A DNA stretch of 64,000 nucleotides from Gautieria morchelliformis (lineage: Eukaryota > Basidiomycota > Agaricomycetes > Gomphales > Gomphaceae). The translations under genes and the position numbers were made by a program. The stretch's first letter is position 1. Each line of letters starts with the position of its first letter. Under the pieces are notes generated by a model. The model was not told where the DNA came from. It did no database searches and worked only from the letters and a program-made list of their open reading frames with translations. Shown in pieces: positions 31,511 through 41,445 of the stretch. The stretch lies in the NCBI GenBank assembly GCA_015179125.1, contig WHVA01000456.1, forward strand, positions 29,053 through 93,052. The letters are read 5' to 3'.

Positions 31511-31689
31511 AAAAGAGCTCCTCGGAGGCCTACTAAATGTCAGATCACTGATAGGATGAGGGGATTTACAAGACATACCTTTTTAAAGTGATGAGTTGGC
31601 GACTTGCAAAAACATTTATAGCAGTCCATATTATCAGGTCCTAGCAACCACTCCAATATCGATGCAGCCTGGGGATGGCTCCCAAGGAG

Positions 31690-32587
31690 CATCACACGTC
31701 ACGCGCGAGAAGAGCTCCTCCGGGACATCCACGACCTCAAAAAAGAGGTCAAGGAGTTGGAACGCGCGGTCGAAGACTGCGATGACACTCTCGAAACTGA
31801 GTGCGCCAAGATCAAGGAACTGGAGCAGCAGCTGAGCGCAGCCCAGCTCCAGGTTACCCTGGCCCACGCTGCCTCAAAAAGGCCGCGACATGACCCGGCC
31901 ACGGACCCAGTGGCCGGGCCATCATCACTTCGTGCGACAGCGCCTTTGCCAGCACACGCAACATCGGGGCTAGCGTCCCGATTGTCGGCGCCGACCCCGA
32001 CAACGACAACGACGGAAGGGCATAGCACGCCTTCCAACTCTGCGTACGGCGTCCCAGAAGGATGGGAGTCGGAGTCGTCCGTCTGGAAGATGTACGACCC
32101 GGAAAGGGCACAGCGGCTGGCAGAGCAGCCAAAGAAATTGCACGGCACCCCCAACACCATCAATGGGCTAGCCATTGCGAGGGAAAGCACGATTAGCGCT
32201 TACCTAGCGGCATCATCGTCGCACACTATCAACGACCCCGCCCTTCAACGGCAGATAGCACAGGTCGAGGTCCAGTACATCGGGCCTGGCGTGGCCCTGC
32301 CTCCACCGGCGGGGACAGTTCACCCTCCCTACCCGGGGGAGGGGATGCTCATCCCACTCGGAGACCCACCGATCTCCGAGACGGGCCTCCTACCACGGCC
32401 GGTAGGGAAGGCCCAACAGCGTCATACTCAATGGTACGACGTCTGCCCGCTTGACGACCCACGCTTCGTCGAACTCCTAGCGCAGGCAAAAGAAACGCCA
32501 CAGCTTGCGCGTATGCGCGAGATGATCGGCATATTTAAACGCATCAAGCGCAAACAGCGCGCTCGCAATCCAAATACATGGGTGTGA
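31690..32587 (+). CDS. Coiled-coil protein of unknown function, probably mobile-element ORF1
   Basis: Open frame from about 31,670, with no ATG near its start, to TGA at 32,585-32,587. The first 60 residues form a coiled coil (REELLRDIHDLKKEVKELER, CAKIKELEQQLSAAQLQV). A disordered Pro/Thr stretch follows, then a folded-looking part (YGVPEGWESESSVWKMYDPE, GLAIARESTISAYLAASSS) and a basic C-terminus (QWYDVCPLDDPRFVELL, IGIFKRIKRKQRARNPNTWV). The 36-bp repeat array begins about 60 bp after the stop and in one frame encodes GA.APY-type repeats, so it may once have been the protein's tail. Gag-like or ORF1-like function is a guess; the family was not recognised. Confidence 0.5.
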
Positions 32588-32639
32588 AACTCAGACGCCC
32601 GTCCCTGCGCCTCCACCTTCGGTGCCCCTGAACCATCCC

Positions 32640-33560
32640 CTCGCATCCTCAGTACGGTGCACCTGCACTGTAGGCCACTGCGTGCACCGTATCCCGCTGC
32701 CCCTCAGTATGGTGCATGCGCACCGTATCCGGCTGCCCCTCACAGTACGGTGCACGTGCACCGTATGCTGCTGCCCCTCAGTACGGTGCACGCGCACCGT
32801 ATGCCGCTGCCCCTCAGTACAGTGCACGTGCACCGTAGGCCGCTGCCCCTCCGAACGGTGCATGTGCACCGTATCCCGCTGACCCTCAGTACGGGGCACA
32901 TGCACCATACGGTGCACCTGCACCGTAGGCTGCTGCCCCTCCGAATGGTGCAGGTGCACCATATGTTGCCGCCCATCCGCACGGTGCACGTGCACCGTAG
33001 GCCGCTGACCCTCCATGCGGTGCACATGCACCGTATCACGCTGCCCCTCAGTACCGTGCAGGTGCACCGTAGGCCGCTGCCCCTACCTACGGTGCACCTG
33101 CACCATATCCCGCTGCCCCTCCATACGGTGCATGTGCACTGTATGCCACCGCCCATCCGTACGGTGCATGTGCACCATACAATGCCTGTGGGTACGGTGC
33201 ACGTGCACCATACGACGCCTGTTCGTATGGTGAATATGCACCATACCCGGCCTGCGAGAACGGTGCACACGGTAGGCCGCCTGGCCGTACGGTGTACCTG
33301 TACCATACGCCGCCCCCTCTCGGTACGGTGCACGTGCACCGTACTGTGAGGGGGCGGCGTATGGTGCGCGTGCATCGTACTGAGGGGCAGCGGCCTACGG
33401 TGCATGTGCACCGTACTCAGGGGCAGCGGCCTGCGCATACGGTGCATGTGCCCTGTACTGAGGGTCAGCGGGATACGGTGCACGTGCATCATATGGTGCA
33501 GGTGCACCTGCACCGTACTTCACGCACACCATACGCTGCCCGTCCGTACGGTGTACGTGT
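32640..33560 (+). repeat. 36-bp minisatellite, GGTGCACGTGCACCGTA type
   Basis: About 25 diverged 36-bp units such as GGTGCACGTGCACCGTATGC followed by CGCTGCCCCTCAGTAC. Each unit carries the perfect or near-perfect palindrome GGTGCACGTGCACC. In one frame the unit encodes GARAPYAAAPQY. Other frames are open over long stretches and are not annotated. The same array occurs in inverted orientation at 40,130-41,110. Confidence 0.88.
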
Positions 33561-33930
33561 ATGATAACTGCGATGCACCGGGTTGAGGGATGTGAGCTTG
33601 GTTGGACAGATCACACACCGTAGGCCGCATGCAGCCCGTCCGTGCGGTGCACATCGCATGCACCATACGCCACCCGTCCGTACAGTGCACATGTACGATA
33701 ACTGTGGTGCACTGGGTTGAGGGCTGTGAGCTTGGTTGGACAGATTAGAGCGGGACAACGATCTGCAAGACAATGTAACCTCTGGCACATTCTCCAAACG
33801 CCGCCGCCCCACCCCGTAGGCTGCCCCTCAGTACGGCGCACATGCTTGAGGCCTATGAGAGTGGTTGGACAGATTAGAGCACAACAATGATCTGCAAGAC
33901 AACTTACCCTCCTGTCCATCTACCACATAT
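33560..33930. repeat. Diverged larger repeat following the minisatellite
   Basis: Blocks sharing 'GATAACTG(C/T)G(A/G)TGCAC(C/T)GGGTTGAGGG' and 'GGTTGGACAGATTAGAGC' with 'ATCTGCAAGACAA' recur two to three times, interspersed with single 36-bp-array motifs. No gene is seen here or on to 34,220. Confidence 0.55.
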
Positions 33931-34219
33931 CATGTCGAAACCTTCCCATGGAAGTGCATCGTTTCTTGGACCTTCCTATGTACGCACAAACGGACCTGGA
34001 ACTGTGGGTTAGTAGAGTAGCCAAATGCTTGGCCACTCCCATGAACGTACCTCTGGTCAGTCCAGTCAACTCGATAGTTGTCGTCATTATGTAAGTTAGA
34101 AGCAACAAAAACAGAGCACGCAGTGTCACGAGTTGGTCACGTGACTACAACTCGTGGGTTCTCGTATGAGACAGGCGACTATTGTACTGACTGCACGTGT
34201 CTGCTTGTATGTAGTGGTT

Positions 34220-35500
34220 TTAAGGAATGGTAGCACCTGCTTCAGATTCAAACATGTGTCTGTGTGCAGGACCAGGAACTAATGGAGCTACTGGTGTGAC
34301 TACTCTAGTCTCTGCAAATTGAAGAATTGGGAAGTCAGGCGCGGTCTGCACTTGCAACCTCCAAACTACCCCCATCATTGTCTGGATTTTCAGCCTGTTC
34401 CAAACACTCACGAACACCTGAGTGTAAACTATGGCCACCCTTGTGTCATGTAGCTCACCCCCTTCTAAATTCGATTGAGGCCACTGTTTCCACACTCAGC
34501 AGCACTGGTGTTCCCAGTGGCCAGATGGGGGTCCATATCCATGTATGTGGACAAGAAGGATGCCTGTGAGCACTTGGTGTGCCCACCGGAGTGAAAGTCA
34601 TCCACGGCAAAGAGGGTGTCAGCAAAAAAGGCGGGTTCATGTGTGAGACAGTATGGGGCTAGAGCACATGCAAAATCATACACAACCAGCTTGGGAGCAA
34701 CAGGCCATCATGTGAACAGTGTGGAGAAGACATCATTGCGTCCCTCCCCCTGGGGTATGCAGTGGAATCCATAGCAGATTGAATGCATGCACCAGCAACA
34801 CATGATTCCACCAGTGAGGCCCTGCATTTTGTAGCTTGCGTAGTACTTGGAGCACTTGTCGCCCTGGTCGCCGGTGGGATCATTCCTAGTGTCATGGGCT
34901 AGGGAAGGATAACAGGCCAGGAGCGGAGAGGAGGCTGCATGTACCATGTCCCTCTCTGTCCCATGGACATGAACTTGGGCCATAGGAAGTGGATCCAGTC
35001 GGACTCACCTCCCGCCAGTCTGTTGCTTTGATTGGCTTGATGGTGGGTATGCCTATGTCAGGGCCCAGAACCCTGCACCATACTTCATGTGAGTGTGAGA
35101 GGAGCCACACGAGAGCATCAAACACAGTGCGAGACACAGGGGCATTGCGTTGGACCCAGGGACTGATGAGTTGACTGATCGCTGGGACAATTGTGAGATA
35201 TGATGCAGAGCGGGCACCATATTTGGCCAAGAACGTCTCCAAGTATTTATGAGCCCATGGGGGGACCAACTGGAGGATGGACTCCTCAATGGTGACCCAT
35301 GAGCAGTGTTCATTGACAGAAGGCCACTCACTTGGCTTAAGAAGGGTGCGAATGTCTGCGTGTCTGGCCCCTTAGAGCCTGGGGGCGCAGATAGGCATGC
35401 CACCTGCAGCAGGGTCACCAAAGTGGGACAAACATGCTGCAATTGTGTGGCCAGGTCCGCATGAAGTGGGGGCTCCTCACACCAGGTGTGGGGCAGCAAC
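34220..35500 (-). pseudogene. KDZ-type transposase remnant (cysteine-cluster associated)
   Basis: Blocks in order on the minus strand: VPPWAHKYLETFLAKYGARS and SHEVWCRVLGPDIGIPTIKP (35,269-35,000), CSKYYASYKMQGLTGGIMCC and CMHSICYGFHCIPQGEGRND (about 34,870-34,720), then VYDFACALAPYC, FFADTLFAVDDFHSGGHTKC and SAAECGNSGLNRI (34,683-34,465), and a tail FVSVWNRLKIQ. The conserved Cys/His/Asp spacing matches the KDZ (Kyakuja-Dileera-Zisupton) transposases abundant in agaricomycetes. Frames change at least four times and there are internal stops, so it is a fossil. Ends of the element were not found. Confidence 0.75.
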
Positions 35501-35573
35501 GGCAGATGTGTTCATTGGTCGGAGGGCATGGATATGCTGTTGGTATTGGGCGCAGTAATCTAGAGACGAAGTA

Positions 35574-35600
35574 GCTCAGTGAATGGTTGATTCACTGAGC
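35574..35600. other. Perfect hairpin 1 (11-bp arms, 5-base loop)
   Basis: GCTCAGTGAAT-GGTTG-ATTCACTGAGC. It is preceded by CTAGAGACGAAGTAGCT, which recurs at about 35,619. Confidence 0.85.
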
Positions 35601-35681
35601 GTGTATTACTACTGTACCTAGAGACGAAGTAGCTACAGACAATACGTAAGCTATCGCACGTCTCGGTACACAGAAACGGTA

Positions 35682-35716
35682 CGTACCTCAGTGAATGGTC
35701 GATTCACTGAGGTACG
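35682..35716. other. Perfect hairpin 2 (15-bp arms, 5-base loop)
   Basis: Arms CGTACCTCAGTGAAT and ATTCACTGAGGTACG around GGTCG. The inner 20 bases equal hairpin 1 apart from the loop. The surrounding 35,500-35,846 has no gene; GGTCAAGCTTGACC near 35,749 is a further palindrome. Confidence 0.85.
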
Positions 35717-35851
35717 ACTAGACATCCTTGAACTAATATACTACCACGGTCAAGCTTGACCATGGCTACCTAACTATGTGTCCGTGCGTAGGACACGACC
35801 CTGCATTCTCCGCTTACTGACCTCAATCCTCTAATCCCTACATATGCCATC

Positions 35852-36331
35852 TGTCAGGGGACACCCTGTTTTCCATTTCCAGTTCCGACACCACACCCAG
35901 TTCCGACTCCATTTCCGACTCCGCTTCCGGTTCCGATTCCATCTCCGCATCCGCTTTCGGGAACGATTCCGCTTCTGGGAGAACTTCCACCAGTTCCGTT
36001 CACCTTGCCAGTTCCACTCCAATTTCCGACTTCCGCCCCGGAACAGTGTCGGAAATCAAGCGACTCGCATAATAGGTGGCATCAAGGGTCGATCAAGGGT
36101 CAGGGGGATGCAGGGTTCATGGCGGGTGCCAAGCGTTGTCCCTGGCTGCGCAGCGTAGTATAATACGGGCTCGCTGACATTGGGGGTCCTTAGACTTTTC
36201 TCTTTGGATTTCCCCTTGTCAGGTGAGAACCCCCTCTCTTGTATGCTCTGTTCATTTATACATACTTTGGATTTCCCCTTGTCAGTTGTGTGGTAGTGTT
36301 ATCTCCACGACTAGCCAGGGTTGCCCTTACA
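35852..36331 (+). mobile_element. Solo Gypsy LTR with CCATC target duplication
   Basis: A 480-bp LTR of the same family as the Gypsy element at 8,730-14,885 but in opposite orientation: TGTCAGGGGACACC...TTGCCCTTACA. It is flanked by CCATC at 35,847-35,851 and 36,332-36,336. It keeps both CTGACAAGGGGAAATCC repeats and the TATA-like TTTATACATA. It sits at the 3' side of a gag-like frame read on the minus strand. Confidence 0.93.
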
Positions 36332-36345
36332 CCATCTTCCGAATT

Positions 36346-36856
36346 GGTTCCTGGGCCTTGCCGGTGAGGCGAGTGCCATGTATCCAACCTGCATATTGAC
36401 ACTGGTCGGTCCGAACAGGCAATTCATCTTGAGCCATCTCAAGATGGCTGCGACGAAAACCTCAAACTCTTCGGGGTCAGACCCTCCCGTGTATGGTTTG
36501 GGATGGGGCAGCTTCACGCCAGCCTTCGCCAGCACAGACTTCTCAGGGTCCATGTCTATGGCGTCGGCCATCATGACGTGTATTGTCTCGAATTGTGCCC
36601 TGCTCCTGAGGGTTTGCCATTGGATGATGGTGAGACTGCCCCTGCCCTTTTTCCAGGACCAGGGGGATTGCGGCGGGGATGCCGGATTGTTATCCAGCAG
36701 TGTCCCCTCTTCGACCATGCTGGGTGAGACATGGTCAGGTCCTTGCTCGCCCTCAATAGGGGGGGCGAGCGCGGTGAGGTCTATGATCTCTCCATCTTCT
36801 GGTGTCCTGGACTCTTGCTCCAGGGTAGCGTCAGCCATTGTGTCACTAGGCTGCAC
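36346..36856 (-). pseudogene. Retrotransposon gag-like fragment
   Basis: A 181-codon open frame (36,311-36,856) with an acidic start (QESRTPEDGEIIDLTALAPP) and a gag-like block KLPHPKPYTGGSDPEEFEVF, VAAILRWLKMNCLFGPTSVN. P.Y.G..D...FE.F....RWL is the beginning of fungal gag domains. The match stops where the solo LTR begins, so the gene was truncated or its remainder lost. Which element it belonged to is not clear. Confidence 0.6.
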
Positions 36857-36859
36857 CTG

Positions 36860-37456
36860 GGGTGTTGTCCGTAAGCTTTGATCGTGGCATCAGGGGTGAG
36901 AAGTTCTGTGAAGTTAGCCTTGCGCAGGGAGTCATTAAGCCAAGCTACCACTTCCTCCAAGTCAAACTCAAACAGAATACTGCCATTGGTGAGACACTGC
37001 AAGCTGAGCACCCTGTGGCACATGGTAGTATCGATGGAAATTATCACCGCATTCACCTGCTTTGTGAGCCCAGCATTGTCCATCCTGTCCAGAAGCCGGC
37101 CACCTGGCATCAACCAGAACCTGCCTACCTTTAATCCCTTCCCTTGCCTGAACCTGGGCATCAAGGATAGTAGGATGGGGAGGTGCTCTTGCAATGGGAG
37201 GGGGGAGGGACGCCATTTTATGCAGTGCATGTTTGTATGTTGAGGTGGTTTCCATCAGGCTGGTAGTCATGGACATTACTGAGTCTGATGCTGTTAAGTT
37301 TTCGGAGCAGACCTTGAGAGTTAACAAAGTGTGATTTCGTGTTTGTCTGAGCTCTGTCAAACACATCAGGAAATATAACTACGGTGGCCTGACTTAAATA
37401 TCGTGAGAGCAAGCTCACTAATGTTCTAGTAGCTTCTAGCGCTCACATACTCCAAC
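36860..37456 (-). pseudogene. Element fragment with gag-like ORF of unknown type
   Basis: The 149-codon frame 36,781-37,230 includes MDNAGLTKQVNAVIISIDTT, NGSILFEFDLEEVVAWLNDS and LLTPDATIKAYG. This resembles the start of nucleic-acid-binding ORF1 proteins of fungal retroelements (NG.I..E.D..E...WL), but I cannot name the family with confidence. Upstream frames (TVVIFPDVFDRAQTN) overlap the 147-bp repeat at 37,310. Confidence 0.4.
37310..37456 (-). repeat. 147-bp direct repeat, left copy (possible LTR piece)
   Basis: About 95 percent similar to 39,293-39,439 by eye. On the minus strand this copy starts after TGTTGGAGTATGTGAGC, a Copia-like LTR start. Both copies have the same orientation and bracket 1.84 kb. 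Confidence 0.7.
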
Positions 37457-39292
37457 ACACCCCCATGAGCATAGAAGCTTGCAAACATACAATGCACCCC
37501 CTCAAACCTAGCTTGCCATGAATCCCTGAGTTCCATCTGAATCTCCATTCCATGCAGCGTTGAGGTGCAAACAATCCGAAAAGTGTGTGAGTCCAGGCGC
37601 CTGTGAGCAGGTCAGTCGCCAGTCATTGTTGTTGATACACCTCTAAGTAAATTTCTTGATTTCTTCCAATTTGTCACCCCATCACCAACATTCCCTCACC
37701 CATCCAGCTAATCACCTGGTTCAGCATTCCCGCCAGTAGAGCCCTTCCGTCCCTCTGGCCCACAATGAGACTGTGGTTGGCCGCTACCTCAGGCATCTGC
37801 TGGGTTTTCCTGCATACCATACTTCTGCATCCGTCTCTATCGCAGCTGTCGTCGATTGCAATATTGGTGGTAGTTGTGATTGGTGGTGCCTCGAAAAGGT
37901 GAGGACTTTGTTTGATGCCCGGAACTGCCCACAGGTCTTTTTACATCGAGTCGCCTCCATTCGAGGTCTCTCTTGTCAATGTCCACAGTTCAGCTGTGGT
38001 TAACGGGAGCCACCTGTGACGCATTTGTGTCAAGTTTTCGGAGCGGACTGTCATGACACGTTTATTTCCCATACTCAGATGCCCTGTTCTCCCATTTCTC
38101 ACTCCACCTCCATGTTCGTTCTGATCGCCCTCACCGTGTTCGGCAACCGATCCTCACTGTTCACGCCATTTACCATAGCCATGCCGTCAAAGCACGATCG
38201 ACTTCTTTGGACTGACTTGGCAGTCATCGCTGAGCCTATCACCTCCTCTGCTCAACCCTCTTTCGATGATGTTCCTATGATCTGATTGTCATGACTTGTG
38301 TATTTCCTACACCTTGTTATCCCCATTTTCCCTTTCGCCACTTCTCCCCCGTGTTCGCTCGGCTTCAACCTCCACCTCGACCACTCCTGCCCTATGTCAT
38401 CTCCGTTGGCCCTTCCTCGCATTTCACTGAACAACCACTCGCTGCTCGCATCATTCGCCAGCAGGCACACCATCAAATCACGATCGACATCCCTACCTGG
38501 CATGATGGCTTGTCAGTAGCTCCATCAGCTTCTCGGTCCAACCCCCTTTTGGTGTTCATATGAGGAGGGTGCGTTCGCGGGACGTCCTACCCGTAGGTCA
38601 TGTGGGATCAACCCAGAAGATGAAGAACCCATGCAGGGCGGTGTATATGTGGGCCCCAAGACATGATTTCATACATAGGTGCCTTCGCCACCTTTACTCT
38701 CCGTCATTTCATGTTCGCACTCTTCCCTCACTCTATTGTATGTTTATTCCATCTATTTAGTATCATGACTGCGCACCCCTATCCAACCCTGACTCAGGAC
38801 GGCATCTTTCCTATTCGCTGATACCTTACGAGCATTCGATATAAGTAGTTTACATTCGCATGTATATTCCCCAGTTCAATTATCATACGTCGTCCATCTT
38901 GTGCAAACTTGACCTCGCGGTGATCATCGTCTTGAGCCTTCTCCTGGAGATTTCTATCTTCGACCAGAAGAGGACTTAGGGACAACTGGTGAGTTCTCAT
39001 ACTTCATCTTCGTTACCTTAGCCTTCGAACTATTTTCTGTGCTGATGGCGAAGGGATTGTCGCTACTTAGACAACCCTTCCGTGACACCTTGCACGTTAC
39101 ATCGTCAAGTGCCACGGGCTATTTCGCTATGACTGTAGATAGGGCGAGCCCCGCTCGGGCAGCCCTCTTATCTTGTGAACATTTATTGTTTCACCTATTC
39201 GCCGAATGGCATACTTATTTCCACAAGTCATTCGGGCATTCGCTGTGTTCACTAATACACGACATTAACGCCTAAAAACCAATCTTGACATG
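37457..39292. other. Gene-poor DNA between the 147-bp repeats
   Basis: Several short open frames (up to 90 codons, for example 38,291-38,563) have no recognised family and little protein-like conservation to judge by. No polymerase, integrase or transposase motif is seen, so if this is the interior of an LTR element it is non-autonomous or replaced. Confidence 0.5.
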
Positions 39293-39439
39293 GACCTTGA
39301 GAGTTAACAAAGTGTGATTTTGCATTTGTCTGAGCTCTGTCAAATGCATAAGGAAATCTAACTACAGTGGCCTGACTTAAATATCCTGAGAGCAAGCTTA
39401 CTAATGTTCTAGTAGCTTCTAGTGCTCACGTACTCCAAC
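39293..39439 (-). repeat. 147-bp direct repeat, right copy
   Basis: Partner of 37,310-37,456, from GACCTTGAGAGTTAACAAAG to CTCACGTACTCCAAC. The flanking bases differ from the left copy, and no short target duplication is evident. Confidence 0.7.
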
Positions 39440-39514
39440 TCCTGGATTGCCAATAGGTAGCAGTCCCTTAGCCACAGTTGCATATGGTTAGAGGAACCGA
39501 ACTGCTCAAATTCA

Positions 39515-39730
39515 GTGCATGTGATTGCTGTGTTTTACTCGCAGGCTATCCCTTACATAAGACCCAGGACACTTAGATCACGTGACTCTCGCCAAACAAT
39601 GCGTCGCCTGTATGCCTTGCCGTGTTTTACTTGCGGGCTCATGTGCAATCCATTACATAAGACTGAGGACGCTTAGATCACGTGACTCTCGCCAACCAGC
39701 ACGTCACCTGTATGCCTGTCACTCCAGCCG
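39515..39730. repeat. Two-copy tandem repeat with ATCACGTGAC boxes
   Basis: Two copies of a roughly 100-bp unit (GTGTTTTAC(T)(C/T)GC(A/G)GGCT ... TTAGATCACGTGACTCTCGC). Each contains the palindrome TCACGTGA, a possible bHLH E-box. No gene lies next to it; 39,730-40,130 is also empty of recognisable genes. Confidence 0.7.
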
Positions 39731-40129
39731 ACCACTCAAATTGAGGAGTTTACCTCACACCACATCAGTGAGGATCCATGCTGACGTGTGCTGGGAGACC
39801 ACTGGATCATGTGGGTGACTCATCAAATAACGCTTTAGTGATATAGCAATTTCTTCTTGGTACACACTTCCTCTTTCCCCTAGTTTTTGTTTCCCTAGGG
39901 CTGAATTCAGGGGTTGTCACAGGCTCATTGGGCATTATTACAGAATGACAGAATGACTACATCATGGCCTCGATGGAGACATTGTGACGCGAGAGACCCA
40001 AGACGAATGAAGTCAAAACAGCCGCTGTTAAAGACATTGATGAAAATCTTGAAGTGTGTTATTGATCAAGTTGCATAATGATACACCCTGATCAATCCGT
40101 AGCATTACTTCCCTCACGCAGGATGGTCT

Positions 40130-41110
40130 AGGTGCACGGTACCGGGAGGGGCGCGTATGGTACAGGTGCACCATATGGCCAGGCGGACTACGAGCGTATC
40201 TCGCTGCCCCTCACTGTACAGTGCAGTGCACCATACCGAGAGGGCGCTGTATCGTAGAGGTGCACTGTACGGCCAGGCGGACTACGGTGCATGTGCACTG
40301 TGCTCACAGGCTGGGTATGGTGCATATTCACTGTACCAACAGGCGTCGTATGGTGCACGTGCACCGTATCCCGCTGACCCTCAGTACAGGGCACGTGCAC
40401 CGTATGCGCAGGCCGCTGCCCCTCAGTATGGTGCACACGCACCATAGGCCGCTGCCCCTCAGTACGATGCATGCGCACCATACACCGCCCCCTCACAGTA
40501 CGGTGTACAGGTACACCGTACGGCCAGGCGGCCTACCGTGTGCACCGTCCTTGCAGGCCGGGTATGGTGCATATTCACCATACGAACAGGCGTCGTATGG
40601 TGCACATGCACCGTACCCACAGGCATTGTATGGTGCATGTGCACCGTATGGAGGGGCAGTGGGATATGGTGCACATGCACCGTAGGGAGGGGCAGCGGCC
40701 TACGGTGCACCTGCACGGTACTGAGGGGCAGTGTGATACGGTGCATGTGCACCGCACGGAGGGTCAGCGGCCTACGGTGCACGTGCACCGTGCGGATGGG
40801 CGGCAACATACGGTGCACCCGCACTGTTCGGAGGGGCAACGGCCTACGGTGCAGGTGCACCGTACTGAGGGGCAGCGGCATATGGTGCATGTGCACCATA
40901 CGGAGGGTCAGCGGGATACGGTGCACATGCACCGTTCGGAGGGGCAGCGGCCTACGGTGCACGTGCACTGTACTGAGGGGCAGCGGCATACGGTGCATGT
41001 GCACCGTACTGTGAGGGGCAGCGGCATACGGTGCACGTGCACCATACTGAGGGGCAGCGGGATACGGTGCACGCAGCGGCCTACAGTGCAGGTGCACCGT
41101 ACTGAGGATG
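40130..41110 (-). repeat. 36-bp minisatellite, inverted copy
   Basis: Reverse-oriented counterpart of 32,640-33,560. It extends through 'GATGCGAGGGGATGGTTCAG' to 'CTGAGTTTCACACCCATGTA' (41,160-41,180), the complement of the end of the coiled-coil ORF at 32,570-32,600. The array and the last codons of the ORF were therefore duplicated together; the rest of the ORF is absent here. Confidence 0.88.
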
Positions 41111-41445
41111 CGAGGGGATGGTTCAGGGGCACCGAAGGTGGAGGCATAGGGATGGGCGTCTGAGTTTCACACCCATGTATTTTACAGCAGGTCATACATG
41201 TAATTTACAACGGGCTGTATATGATTCAAACCACCGGCGTCTGCTGCCTGCCCCCGTATGCTTAATAGAAGAGTAATCAGACTGAGACCTAGTAATTCTG
41301 AGAGGGACCCAAAGCCGAGAGCGTGTCCGCAAAAAGAAAAAGAGCCCCAGAAGTGTAATCATCAAGATTGTAAGTAAGTATTATTCTGCTGGATGGGAGA
41401 GACAGGTGGTTCGCCAGAAAGATTTCTGAAAGGAAACTATTCAGG

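Larger units (their letters stand above)
28905..31600 (+). mobile_element. PIF/Harbinger DNA transposon
   Basis: The element contains a DDE transposase gene on the plus strand and a divergent/convergent accessory gene on the minus strand, the two-gene layout of PIF/Harbinger elements. The left border is inferred from where the duplicated host sequence stops (GTTTATTA at 28,905; TTA would suit the family's TWA target). The right border between 31,500 and 31,650 is not resolved, and matching terminal repeats were not identified. The first 200 bp hold a GC-rich inverted-repeat-like stretch (AGTTCGGTTCG, AACCGAACTGGACGAGCTGG). Confidence 0.65.

Noticed and set aside
32657-33513. Four overlapping open frames of 158-257 codons in the 36-bp array
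   Set aside because: They are alternative frames of one repeat; only the GA.APY frame could be a real protein tail, and it has stops.
35570-35705. A-box-like TAGCTCAGTGAATGG and B-box-like GGTCGATTC, suggesting a tRNA-derived SINE
   Set aside because: Both lie inside the perfect hairpins, the spacing of about 115 bp is too large, and no tail or target duplication is seen.
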